In this document: piece after piece, positions 54,944 to 62,907 of the stretch
How the letters are laid out: each line of letters starts with the position of its first letter
Position numbering within the stretch: the first letter of the stretch is position 1
From: Shewanella inventionis
GTDB lineage: Bacteria > Pseudomonadota > Gammaproteobacteria > Enterobacterales > Shewanellaceae
DNA length: 64,000 bases
NCBI RefSeq assembly: GCF_014641855.1
Contig: NZ_BMII01000015.1
Location: 1 to 64,000, forward strand
Direction: 5' to 3'
Translations under genes and position numbers: made by a program
The notes under the pieces: model-generated
What the model saw: the letters and a program-made list of their open reading frames with translations, nothing else
What the model was told of the DNA's origin: nothing
The model's database searches: none

Positions 54944-55426
54944 TTAGTGATGGTGTCCACCAGCGCCATGGGCATGGCCATGGGCGATTTCTTCATCAGA
55001 CGCTTCACGAGCAGCAACAATTTCGATATCAAAAGTTAATTCACGGCCAGCTAAAGGATGATTCACATCCACAGTTGCCATAAACTTACCCACTTTTAAT
55101 ATAGTGACTTGACGTTGTCCCTGCTCAGTTTGAACAACTGCTGCCATACCTGGTTTCCACACTTTAGCACCCACTAAATGTTTTACCGATACGCGTTGCT
55201 CAGCACCTTCTTGACGCTCACCATAGGTGTCTGCTGCAGGTGGCGTAACCGTGAACTTATCGCCCACTGATTTACCATTAATCGCATCTTCAATGCCTGG
55301 CATCATGTTGTCATGGCCGTGCAAATATGCAATGGGATCGCGACCTTCATTAGACTCGATCACTTCGCCTTTTTCGTCACGCAGTGTGTAATTAAACTGC
55401 ACAACCATATCATCTTTAATGCTCAT
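54944..55426 (-). CDS. slyD: FKBP-type peptidyl-prolyl isomerase SlyD
   Basis: A 160-residue cytoplasmic prolyl isomerase/chaperone. FKBP strands read VVQFNYTLRDEKGEVIESNE and MPGIEDAINGKSVGDKFTVTPP; the inserted IF domain lies between about residues 70 and 125 (HLVGAKVWKPGMA and following). The C-terminus is histidine-rich (AHGHAHGAGGHHH), the metal-binding tail that links SlyD to nickel delivery for hydrogenase, but shorter than the E. coli tail. It has its own terminator. Confidence 0.93.
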   Translation of the reverse strand: MSIKDDMVVQFNYTLRDEKGEVIESNEGRDPIAYLHGHDNMMPGIEDAINGKSVGDKFTVTPPAADTYGERQEGAEQRVSVKHLVGAKVWKPGMAAVVQTEQGQRQVTILKVGKFMATVDVNHPLAGRELTFDIEIVAAREASDEEIAHGHAHGAGGHHH

Positions 55427-55515
55427 TGTTATCCCTTAATCTAAATTTTGCCGAAGCTTAACAAATGACTGCCAATGCATCCACAAAAATAGTGTTGCTC
55501 GCCAAAAAAGGCTTA

Positions 55516-56763
55516 TTACAGTTGGATCCCCAACGCTTTAAAGGTATCTACATCAGGAAAACCGTCGGCAATTAACCCCTGTGTTTTCTGATAGCCTTGC
55601 AAGCCAAGTGCTGAGTTACGGCCAAAAATACCATCAGGCTTACCGACATCAAAACCTAAATCATTAAGCTTTTGCTGCAATTGTTTTACCATTTCGCGGC
55701 TTAATCTAGGCTGTTTTGGCACAGCACGGCTCAGCTGGGCGCCGCCTTTAATTCTGTCAGCCAAATGCCCTACTGAAATGGCATAAAACTCTGATCGGTT
55801 CCAGCGCATAATCACATTAAAGTTATCGTAGCCTAAAAATGCAGGCCCCGTATGCCCTGCGGGTAAATACAAAGCCGCTTGCATTTCTGGTGTGGCAATG
55901 GGTTGACCATTAGTTTGCTTAATGTTTAAGGCATGCCACTTCGATAACGGTAAAACAGACTGACTGCCCAAATACTCAAAGCTGTAATCTTGCGGGAGCA
56001 GCACTTCACGTCCCCAGCGTTGATCGGCTTTCCAACCTAAATGCTGTAAAAAGTTTGCCGCAGATGTCAATGCATCAGCTTCGCTATTCCATAAATCTGC
56101 AACACCATCGCCATCGCCATCAACGGCATATTTACGATAGTTTGTTGGCATAAATTGAGTATGCCCCATGGCGCCAGCCCACGAACCCACCATTTTATTA
56201 TCAGCAAATTGATATTGCTGTTTTAACTTAAGAGCTTGAATTAATTCGCCAGTGAAGTAATCACTGCGTCGAGGATCACAGGCCAAAGTGGCTAATGAAT
56301 CCAGTACAGGCATACTGCCTTTATAACTGCCGTAATTCGTTTCTAAGCCCCAAAAAGCCACGATATATTGCCCAGGCACGCCGTACTCTGTTGTTAAATT
56401 AGCCAATAACTTATGATGTTTGGCCAACATTTTTTTGCCTTGGTCAACTCGCCACGTTGTGACTCGCTTGTCAAAGTAATCGCCAAAAGTGGTCGTAAAT
56501 TCAGGTTGCTGATTATCAAGTTCAATCACTCGCGGAACAAACTTTAAATTAGCAACAGTGGTGTTGATTATCTCCTGTGATATACCAGCAAGCTTTGCTT
56601 TTTGCTGAAGATTAACAACACAGCTTGCAAAATCTGCAACGACAGGCTCAGGCACAACATTGACAACAGGCTCTGGAGAAGCAGATACCGCACAAGCACT
56701 CAACAAGGTGCTTGAAACACACATTGCTGCAATAAACACCGAAAAACGACTTTGAAGGACCAT
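55516..56763 (-). CDS. Lytic murein transglycosylase (MltB family) with peptidoglycan-binding domain
   Basis: A 415-residue lipoprotein: lipobox LLSAC (Cys24), a proline-rich linker, then an SLT_2 catalytic domain with Glu141 in FWGLETNYGSYKGS and the companion motifs GSWAGAMGHTQFMPTNY and DGDGVADLWNSEADAL. At the C-terminus (about 350-412) is a PG_binding_1 domain (LQQKLNDLGFDVGKPDGIFG, SALGLQGYQKTQGLIADG). It cleaves glycan strands giving 1,6-anhydromuramoyl ends. The fusion with PG_binding_1 is characteristic of the longer MltB-like paralogues. It is monocistronic on the minus strand. Confidence 0.9.
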   Translation of the reverse strand: MVLQSRFSVFIAAMCVSSTLLSACAVSASPEPVVNVVPEPVVADFASCVVNLQQKAKLAGISQEIINTTVANLKFVPRVIELDNQQPEFTTTFGDYFDKRVTTWRVDQGKKMLAKHHKLLANLTTEYGVPGQYIVAFWGLETNYGSYKGSMPVLDSLATLACDPRRSDYFTGELIQALKLKQQYQFADNKMVGSWAGAMGHTQFMPTNYRKYAVDGDGDGVADLWNSEADALTSAANFLQHLGWKADQRWGREVLLPQDYSFEYLGSQSVLPLSKWHALNIKQTNGQPIATPEMQAALYLPAGHTGPAFLGYDNFNVIMRWNRSEFYAISVGHLADRIKGGAQLSRAVPKQPRLSREMVKQLQQKLNDLGFDVGKPDGIFGRNSALGLQGYQKTQGLIADGFPDVDTFKALGIQL

Positions 56764-56988
56764 GTAAACACTTACTTTTCACAATTAAATAATGAATATC
56801 GTGACGCATCCCCATTCAGGACACAAGAGTTGTTAGCATTAAACCCTGTTTATTTATCAGAAATTGTGTTTTTGTATTTTAATTGGTACAAAGTTTCAAC
56901 ATAAACATAATTGTCATTAATTAAGCCTTTTCCTTATTTTTTGAGTACGTATAATGATGTTAATTCTCACTCATTGAAGCGACATATC

Positions 56989-57348
56989 ATGACCGAACAA
57001 ACTCCTGCACTAATCGCCTTTATCGAAAACGTAAAACAACACCAAGTCTTATGGGGCTTACAAGATGAAACGGGTGAAGGTTGGGTTGTATGTGACTCAT
57101 CTGAATTTGAAGACACCGATGTCATGCCATTATGGTCAAGTGAAGCAGCAGCAAATAGTCATTGCACTGAAGAGTGGGCTGATTACAAAGCAGTTACGAT
57201 TACTTTAACTGAGTTTTTAGAGTACTGGGTTGGCGATTTAAATGATGACGGCGTACTGGTTGGCATCGATTGGGAAGCCGAGCAAGAATGCGAAGAGCTA
57301 GATCCTATCATATTAGCAAAAGAACTCGTTGACTTCGAAAAAGAATAA
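56989..57348 (+). CDS. DUF2750 family protein
   Basis: A 119-residue, strongly acidic protein. Its pattern, FIENVKQHQVLWGLQDETGEGW, then MPLWSSEAAANSHCTEEWADYK and EFLEYWVGDLNDDGVLVG, is that of DUF2750, cytoplasmic proteins of unknown function. The ATG at 56989 fits the family start; frames starting earlier add an unrelated leader. The terminator at 57373-57398 overlaps the region just before the next gene. Confidence 0.78.
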   Translation: MTEQTPALIAFIENVKQHQVLWGLQDETGEGWVVCDSSEFEDTDVMPLWSSEAAANSHCTEEWADYKAVTITLTEFLEYWVGDLNDDGVLVGIDWEAEQECEELDPIILAKELVDFEKE

Positions 57349-57372
57349 ATCTTTATCGACTTTTTATCCATT

Positions 57373-57398
57373 AAGCTGCTCTTTTGAGTGGCTTTTTT
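57373..57398 (+). terminator. Intrinsic terminator of the DUF2750 gene
   Basis: A 9-bp stem AAGCTGCTC / GAGTGGCTT (two G-U pairs) with loop TTTT, followed by a T-run. It ends 17 bases before the next ATG. Confidence 0.75.
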
Positions 57399-57414
57399 AT
57401 TAAATGGCCTTTTT

Positions 57415-58056
57415 ATGCCTCCATTAATTGATATTCCATTTGATCAACGTCATACGTGCTGGTTTTGCGCTGAGCCTAGCAATCAATTATTTGAATATTA
57501 CAGAATGACACATACGCCTCACCCGTCATTGACTGTACCTGCATGCAAAGAATGCCTGGGGCTTGCAAAAAAAAATCCCCTAACCTCAATTTGGGATTGC
57601 CGCGATGCGGTAAAAGATCAATTAATGCATATCTATCAAAAAGATTTAGCCATCGGCATTAATTGGACTGAACAGGAACTGGAAGAATCTGAATTTGAAT
57701 GCAAAATTTTTGGTGGCTTTAAAAAAAGTGCCTGGATGATGTATCAAATAGCCCAAGGACGCATTAACGCTAAAGGATGGCCACTTAGTCTAGATGGAAT
57801 ATTGCTAGACGCAGAAAGCGGTCATTATCAGGCAGGGTTTGAATTTGATGACGTCAGGTTTACTTCTTTGCCTAAAGCAATAGAACACTACAGCCATACC
57901 TTGTCTTTAGACCCGCACTTTTTACAACAACTAGTGACGTTACTAGGCAAGGCTAAATTTGGCCACGCCATTAAAATTGCCAGACTGAATATTGGCATAA
58001 CCCGTGAACACCAACGAAAAATTATCGATGAATTAATTGAAGACGCAGATCAATAA
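57415..58056 (+). CDS. Hypothetical protein with a four-cysteine zinc-finger-like N-terminus
   Basis: A 213-residue soluble protein starting MPPLIDIPFDQRH. Two pairs of cysteines, CWFC (about 15-18) and CKEC (about 45-48), separated by about 26 residues, probably bind zinc in a rubredoxin-like knuckle pair. The rest is helical with many aromatic residues (AWMMYQIAQGRINAKGWPLS, FGHAIKIARLNIGITREHQ). I do not recognise the family. It follows the DUF2750 gene at a short distance but beyond that gene's terminator. Possible roles include nucleic-acid binding, but this is unsupported. Confidence 0.7.
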   Translation: MPPLIDIPFDQRHTCWFCAEPSNQLFEYYRMTHTPHPSLTVPACKECLGLAKKNPLTSIWDCRDAVKDQLMHIYQKDLAIGINWTEQELEESEFECKIFGGFKKSAWMMYQIAQGRINAKGWPLSLDGILLDAESGHYQAGFEFDDVRFTSLPKAIEHYSHTLSLDPHFLQQLVTLLGKAKFGHAIKIARLNIGITREHQRKIIDELIEDADQ

Positions 58057-58131
58057 CAAGTCACTTTGATAGCTACCACAGGTTGATTAGTGATTGAAAC
58101 GCGATGACTCTACAGATATCTCACTGGTATT

Positions 58132-59076
58132 TTATGGTGCCAGAAGGCTGCGTAAACGCTCTTGAACAACACCCACCAGCAAGTCAGGTTGAAACTTAGA
58201 AATAAATTCGTTACAGCCCACCTTTTCAACCATGGCCTTATTAAAACTGCCACTTAATGACGTATTTAAGGTGATAAATAACCCAGACATGCGCGTGTCG
58301 GCGCGTACTTCAGCGGTCAGTTTATAACCGTCCATCTCTGGCATTTCTGCATCGGTAATCATCATTAACAGCTCATCGGCCACTTGTTTGCCATCACCAG
58401 CCCAAGATTGCAGCAACCTCAGCGCTTGTAATCCGTCTGAAGCTTCGATGATCTCAATGCCTAAAGGTGTTAATGTGTCGCGAACTTGTTTGCGAGCAGT
58501 TGAAGAATCATCAACGATTAATACTTTACGACCAGGCATACTCGGTACAAGGCTCTCGTCGAGCACCCCGTCTGACAAGCTCACATCATAATCAATAATT
58601 TCTGCCAATACCTTTTCCACATCAATAATAGACACCAACCGCGTTATCCCCTCTTGCTCCACTTTGGTGATTGCGGTTAAGTAATTATGTGCCCCTGAGG
58701 TTTTCGGCGGTGGCATAATATCACTCCAGGTCATATTGATAATATGTTCAACTTTACCGACTAAAAAGGCCTGCACGCTTCGATTGTACTCAGTAATAAT
58801 TAAATTACTGTCGTCAGTAATCGGCAATTTCGAAAAACCAATTGCTTCACGTAAGTTGATAACAGGAATGGATGTACCACGGATATTAGCCACACCGTAA
58901 ATATTAGGGTTACTACCGGGCAACATATTGATTGCAGGTAATTTAACCACTTCTTTTACTTTAAACACGTTGATCGCGAATAATTGTGTTGAACTAATGC
59001 GAAATAACAACAGCTCTAAACGGTTTTGACCGACTAATTGGGTACGTTGGTCTACCGTATCTAGCACTTTATTCAT
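58132..59076 (-). CDS. cheV: Chemotaxis protein CheV (CheW-receiver fusion)
   Basis: A 314-residue protein: a CheW-like coupling domain (about 20-165, FAINVFKVKEVVKLPAI, GVANIRGTSIPVINLREAIG) and a receiver domain (about 185-310, KVLIVDDSSTARKQVRDTL, with the phosphoacceptor Asp in MITDAEMPEMDGYKL and the lysine in FISKFQP). CheV couples receptors to CheA and buffers phosphorylation. The start at 59076 is chosen for AGGTGG upstream and the family-typical MNKVLDTVDQRTQLVG. The motif FITLNTSLSG replaces the usual threonine-based FLSAxTS signature slightly. No other chemotaxis genes are adjacent. Confidence 0.93.
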   Translation of the reverse strand: MNKVLDTVDQRTQLVGQNRLELLLFRISSTQLFAINVFKVKEVVKLPAINMLPGSNPNIYGVANIRGTSIPVINLREAIGFSKLPITDDSNLIITEYNRSVQAFLVGKVEHIINMTWSDIMPPPKTSGAHNYLTAITKVEQEGITRLVSIIDVEKVLAEIIDYDVSLSDGVLDESLVPSMPGRKVLIVDDSSTARKQVRDTLTPLGIEIIEASDGLQALRLLQSWAGDGKQVADELLMMITDAEMPEMDGYKLTAEVRADTRMSGLFITLNTSLSGSFNKAMVEKVGCNEFISKFQPDLLVGVVQERLRSLLAP

Positions 59077-59262
59077 GAAACAAACCACCTAAACTTAACA
59101 ATAACAATCGGCTTTATTATACTAAAAATTGGCCTATAAAAGGACTTTGTAAGCATGACACAACCGACAAAATAAGATTAAACCGGCCAATTCAAGATCA
59201 AACCAACCCGTTGCGTCGTATAGTTGACATTAAATACTGTTGTTGTAGAAACGGAGTTAACC

Positions 59263-59814
59263 ATGAAAACGTCATTACGCCATCTCATCACCTTACCATT
59301 TCTTGGCATTTGCGCGCTTGGGCTATCAGCCTGCACCGTCATTGATGAACCTGTTGATGTCGTTAAACCGTTTCAACTAAACCAGTACCTTGGTACCTGG
59401 TATGAAGTTGCCCGGCTGGATCATTCATTTGAACGTGGAATGACCAATGTGACCGCGCAATACAGCATTGACGGTGACAAAGTGGTGGTGATTAATAAAG
59501 GATTTAAACAAGACGAGCAGCAATGGGATTCAGCAGAAGGCAAAGCGTACTTTATTGACGGTGATGACAAAGGTTTACTCAAGGTGTCTTTCTTTGGGCC
59601 ATTTTACGGCGCTTATCAAATCCACGACGTAGTGCAAAATGAACAAGGCTTATATACAGACTCATTAGTGATTGGACCTAATAACAAGTACGCATGGATT
59701 TTATCTCGAACACCTAACATAAATCCAACCATAAAACAGCGCTTCATTGGTAAACTTAATGCCCTGTCAATCAGTGAAGATCAGCTCATATGGGTTAATC
59801 AAGGTGATCGATAA
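59263..59814 (+). CDS. blc: Outer-membrane lipocalin
   Basis: A 183-residue lipoprotein: signal peptide and lipobox LSAC (Cys24), then the lipocalin signature YLGTWYEVARLDHSFERGM and barrel strands (VTAQYSIDGDKVVVINKGFK, KVSFFGPFYGAYQIHDV, YAWILSRTPNI). Homologues of Blc bind lysophospholipids and help maintain envelope lipids, often under stress. GGAG stands before the ATG at 59263; an upstream in-frame start at 59224 is rejected. It precedes the LON-domain gene by 58 bp on the same strand and may share transcription with it. Confidence 0.9.
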   Translation: MKTSLRHLITLPFLGICALGLSACTVIDEPVDVVKPFQLNQYLGTWYEVARLDHSFERGMTNVTAQYSIDGDKVVVINKGFKQDEQQWDSAEGKAYFIDGDDKGLLKVSFFGPFYGAYQIHDVVQNEQGLYTDSLVIGPNNKYAWILSRTPNINPTIKQRFIGKLNALSISEDQLIWVNQGDR

Positions 59815-59872
59815 TTACACTAAACACGTACATTAACCCAGATACATTGTTTTATTTTACCCAGAGGCTGTA

Positions 59873-60463
59873 ATGATAATCCCCATTTTTCCTTTACCCA
59901 TTTGCTTACTCCCACAAGGGTATACGCAACTGCGCATTTTTGAACCAAGATACAAAAGATTAGTGTCTGAATCACTCAAAAGTGGCCAAGGATTTGGACT
60001 TTGCATGCTGTCTGATGACAAAAAAACCATTATGCCAATTGGCACTTTGACACACATCATTGATTTTGAAACGCTTGAGGATGGTCTATTAGGGATCTGT
60101 GTTCAAGGTAAACAAACATTCAAAATTAACAACATAACAGTAGAAGATGACGGGCTTAAGAGAGCAGACGTCACACTCATCGACGGCTGGCCAAGTAATA
60201 TTATTGATGAAAACAGTGCTCAACCACACATACGATCACAAGCGCGGGATAAGGATCAATTTCTCAGTAATACGTTAAAACAATTATTACAGCAATACCC
60301 ACAACATTTAGCCCACTACAGTGAAAGCGACTTCAATGATATCGCCTGGGTTTGTCAACGTTGGTTAGAGATAATCCCTTTAAGTGCCAGCCAAAAATAT
60401 CAGTGCATTAATAACCATGATCATCTTTTAGCAAAATCATTTTTGCTCGACATCATAAAATAA
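59873..60463 (+). CDS. LON N-terminal (substrate-binding) domain protein
   Basis: A 196-residue stand-alone LON domain, without AAA or protease parts. The start IIPIFPLPICLLPQGYTQLR then IFEPRYKRLVSESLKSGQGF is the classical PUA-like LON N-terminus. The role in bacteria is unknown, perhaps recognising unfolded proteins. It lies between lipocalin and the ECF sigma factor genes. AGAGG precedes the ATG. Confidence 0.85.
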   Translation: MIIPIFPLPICLLPQGYTQLRIFEPRYKRLVSESLKSGQGFGLCMLSDDKKTIMPIGTLTHIIDFETLEDGLLGICVQGKQTFKINNITVEDDGLKRADVTLIDGWPSNIIDENSAQPHIRSQARDKDQFLSNTLKQLLQQYPQHLAHYSESDFNDIAWVCQRWLEIIPLSASQKYQCINNHDHLLAKSFLLDIIK

Positions 60464-60475
60464 TTCCGGCTTTCC

Positions 60476-60505
60476 TGATCCACTTATCGCTCACCAGCGT
60501 ATTAC
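60476..60505 (+). promoter_or_regulatory. Candidate ECF (RpoE/ChrR-type) autoregulated promoter
   Basis: TGATCC at 60476-60481 matches the -35 element of ChrR-controlled sigma promoters as known from Rhodobacter; TATTAC follows after an 18-bp spacer. The spacing is right but the -10 element is a loose match. It is about 70 bp upstream of the sigma factor gene. Confidence 0.35.
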
Positions 60506-60571
60506 TCAATAACGTGATGTCAAACGATCTTCCAAGGTTGTTTTATAGGCAGCATAAACGGCATAAATACT

Positions 60572-61270
60572 ATGCTTCATCGTGATTTACTGGATATGAG
60601 TGAAAAAATGGAAAATATTCAATCACAAAGTAGTCAAACTCGTTATGATAAAGGAAATCTTTCACTAAGATCTTCTAATCAACGAAGTGGTGCTATGAAT
60701 TCAGACGAACCTAATCCGCTCACAGATGAGCTTGCGCAGTTGATGATGCTCGTTGCTAACAACCGATGTAAAACATCATTTGCAAAATTGTTTTCGCATT
60801 TTGCTCCAAAAATCAATTCTTTTGGGGTTCAGCGATTAAGTCAACAAGGCCTGGCAATGGATTTGGTGCAAGAAACCATGTCACGAGTGTGGACCAAAGC
60901 ACATCTATACAATGCTGACAAAGCGGCTGTGAGTACATGGGTGTTCACCATCATGCGCAACCAGTGTTTTGACATGCTGCGTAAAGTGCAACACAACCGT
61001 GAAGATGCATTTGGCGACGACATTTGGCCACTATTTGAGTCTGATGACGCTGAAAATAATGACGACGATTTTTTACTGTCGGCCAGTTTACTGCAACATG
61101 TCGAAGAACTGCCGCCATTGCAACGTCAAGTTGTGCAAGGTATTTACATGCAAGAACTCACACAACAAGAACTCGCAGACAAACTCAATATCCCAATAGG
61201 AACCGTTAAGTCACGGCTCAGACTAGGTCTAGAAAAATTAAAAAGCTTTATGGAGAAACATTATGATTAA
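60572..61270 (+). CDS. ECF sigma factor of the RpoE/ChrR (singlet oxygen) group
   Basis: Sigma-70 family factor with regions 2 (FAKLFSHFAPKINSFGVQRL, AMDLVQETMSRVWTKAHLY, STWVFTIMRNQCFDMLR) and 4 (LPPLQRQVVQGIYMQELTQQ, ELADKLNIPIGTVKSRLRLG). It should direct RNA polymerase to stress genes when its anti-sigma partner is inactivated. It overlaps the ChrR gene by eight bases. The full frame gives 232 residues; the first 41 are low-complexity and absent in typical members, so the ATG at 60695 (191 residues) may be the real start. The gene pair is diagnostic of ECF group 11. The usual photolyase/cfa targets are not in the window. Confidence 0.9.
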   Translation: MLHRDLLDMSEKMENIQSQSSQTRYDKGNLSLRSSNQRSGAMNSDEPNPLTDELAQLMMLVANNRCKTSFAKLFSHFAPKINSFGVQRLSQQGLAMDLVQETMSRVWTKAHLYNADKAAVSTWVFTIMRNQCFDMLRKVQHNREDAFGDDIWPLFESDDAENNDDDFLLSASLLQHVEELPPLQRQVVQGIYMQELTQQELADKLNIPIGTVKSRLRLGLEKLKSFMEKHYD

Positions 61271-61955
61271 TTACCACCCAGATCAGCATTTGCTGTCTCT
61301 CCATGCAAAAGGCGAATTGCCTCTGTCTATGTCTATCGCCATCTCAGCCCATGCCGAGTTTTGTGCACACTGTCAGCAGCAATTAGATCAGATGACACTT
61401 GCACTTTCTGAGCAGCAGTTTGAGCAAAATCAAACCATTCAACCAGCCTCTATTGAGCAACATGGGCAACTTGATGATCTACTGAATCAGTTTTTAAATA
61501 ATACTCTCGATTCATTAGACACCGAAGTAAAAACGAAACCACAATCCTCCTTGGTCGCAGACAATAGCGTCACCATTAAGGGGCAACAATACATGTTACC
61601 TCGTGTTTTTAAACAGCAGATTACAAGTGGATGGCAAGGTATTGGTAAGGTGAGTAGGTTACGACTAGACACTGGCGAGCCACAAGCTCGAGCAAGCTTA
61701 TTACACATTGCAGCCAATGGTGAAATACCAGACCATACTCACAAAGGTTCAGAGTTAACCCTATTATTAGCAGGTGAATTTAGTGATTGCTACAACACTT
61801 ACAAACCTGGCGACTTTATGCTGCTAGACCAAAACCACGAGCATTCACCTAAAACAACCGAAGGCTGTTTGTGTTACACCATCGTTGATGCTCCGTTATA
61901 TTTCACAAAAGGGATAAGCAAGTTACTTAATCCAATTGGTGACTTATTGTATTAA
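61263..61955 (+). CDS. chrR: ChrR-type zinc anti-sigma factor with cupin domain
   Basis: A 230-residue anti-sigma factor. The zinc site of the N-terminal domain is complete: His5, His30, Cys34 and Cys37 (HAEFCAHC), parallel to His6/His31/Cys35/Cys38 of Rhodobacter ChrR. The C-terminal cupin keeps the second metal site: His158, His160 and Glu164 (DHTHKGSELTLLLAGEF) with His194 or His192 (NHEH). The N-terminal domain blocks the sigma factor; the cupin is needed for singlet-oxygen sensing in the model system. Translation is coupled to the sigma gene (eight-base overlap). A long hairpin follows. Confidence 0.93.
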   Translation: MINYHPDQHLLSLHAKGELPLSMSIAISAHAEFCAHCQQQLDQMTLALSEQQFEQNQTIQPASIEQHGQLDDLLNQFLNNTLDSLDTEVKTKPQSSLVADNSVTIKGQQYMLPRVFKQQITSGWQGIGKVSRLRLDTGEPQARASLLHIAANGEIPDHTHKGSELTLLLAGEFSDCYNTYKPGDFMLLDQNHEHSPKTTEGCLCYTIVDAPLYFTKGISKLLNPIGDLLY

Positions 61956-61971
61956 CGCAAGTGATGTAACC

Positions 61972-62019
61972 TTTAATCGCGATACGTGTCTTTATCAGCT
62001 ACAGCGTATCGCGATTAAA
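61972..62019. terminator. Long perfect hairpin downstream of chrR
   Basis: A 15-bp stem with no mismatch (TTTAATCGCGATACG / CGTATCGCGATTAAA) and an 18-nt loop, 17 bp after the chrR stop. It lacks a T-run on the plus strand. It may end the transcript or protect its 3' end; the unusually long perfect arms could also be a regulator binding site. Confidence 0.6.
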
Positions 62020-62555
62020 AACATCTACTTATCACGTGTTTTATTACGGCTGTAGTTTTTATCGATTAAAATACGTACAAATTGCATGTTATTTGTCTTT
62101 TTTTAGAAAAACGTTGTTGCTATAAATGAAAAGTGAGTATAGAATCTACACAGATTTAAAAATCTTGTTAATTTTGGTTACCTACCTGTAAGTCTGCTCA
62201 ACTTCCTTCGTAAACCCAAGACAAGCTTCTGTACATACTCATGACATAGCACCAATGTTTGTAAAATTTAAAAACAAACTGTATTGGTCATGCTTTTGTC
62301 ACATGATTATGTTCAACTTACTGAGTTAAGTGAAACGTTATTCTAGTTGTAAGTTAACCCAGATCATTGATTGTGATCACAAGTTAACCTGACTTTAATC
62401 AACTATTTATATCACAACACTTGATTAGTGAGTTCAGAATAGGTTAAGTTAAATCTCGACAAGTTAATCTTTCGCACCACTAAAAAATGCCAAGGATATT
62501 TTATTGAACAATTTTCTCACCCAAGGGTGAATAGCAAAAATAAGGAGTGTGGCAT
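62020..62555. other. Long leader region before a small gene, 536 bp
   Basis: No coding frame seen. The motif AAGTTAA occurs repeatedly: near 62352, 62383, 62447 and 62462, the first two being AAGTTAACC. This might be an operator array for the downstream small gene. A GTGATCAC palindrome near 62373 is too short for a CRP site. Confidence 0.4.
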
Positions 62556-62729
62556 ATGTCATACAACATTAATGGACATGAAATTTCAGTTAGCTTTCCA
62601 GTTAATTCAATTTCATCAAACAAAAATTCAATTGCTTTTACTGACAGCCTAGGTAAAAACAAAAAAACCTTTTCAAAGCGTACTGAAGCACTAAACTTCA
62701 TGAAATGGTTAATTACTGCAAATAAGTAA
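62556..62729 (+). CDS. Small hypothetical protein, 57 residues
   Basis: Starts MSYNINGHEISVSFPVNSIS and ends TEALNFMKWLITANK. It has no hydrophobic segment and looks like a beta-rich N-terminus with a C-terminal helix. AAGGAG lies eight bases before the ATG at 62556, the best ribosome-binding site in this part of the window, so the frame is probably real. The gene has a long leader containing repeated AAGTTAA motifs and a long hairpin downstream. I do not recognise the family. High asparagine and serine content may indicate a stress-induced small protein, but nothing proves it. Confidence 0.65.
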   Translation: MSYNINGHEISVSFPVNSISSNKNSIAFTDSLGKNKKTFSKRTEALNFMKWLITANK

Positions 62730-62754
62730 TACTCCTAACGCCTAGCGTTAATCA

Positions 62755-62829
62755 TTTGCTCTGTTATTTAATAAACTCATTTCTCGGTATTCTCCTCTCA
62801 CTTACCGATGTTTATTAAAACAGAGCAAA
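62755..62829. other. Large nested hairpin downstream of the small gene
   Basis: Outer arms 62755-62776 and 62810-62829 pair over 20 bp (TTTGCTCTGTT, two bulged bases, TTAATAAAC). An inner stem TCGGTA / TACCGA (62784-62789 and 62803-62808) closes a 13-nt, pyrimidine-rich loop containing CTCCTCTC. No T-run follows. Candidates: structured 3' end, small regulatory RNA, or transcription barrier. Confidence 0.6.
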
Positions 62830-62907
62830 ATGAACCTCCTCCTGTTACACCTCACTCACTCTAACGTTAACTTTTATTTAGTTGTTAACTGTCTGTCGTT
62901 TTCTGAT

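Noticed and set aside
62365-62390. CRP binding site
   Set aside because: The GTGATCAC palindrome lacks the six-base spacer of TGTGA-N6-TCACA.
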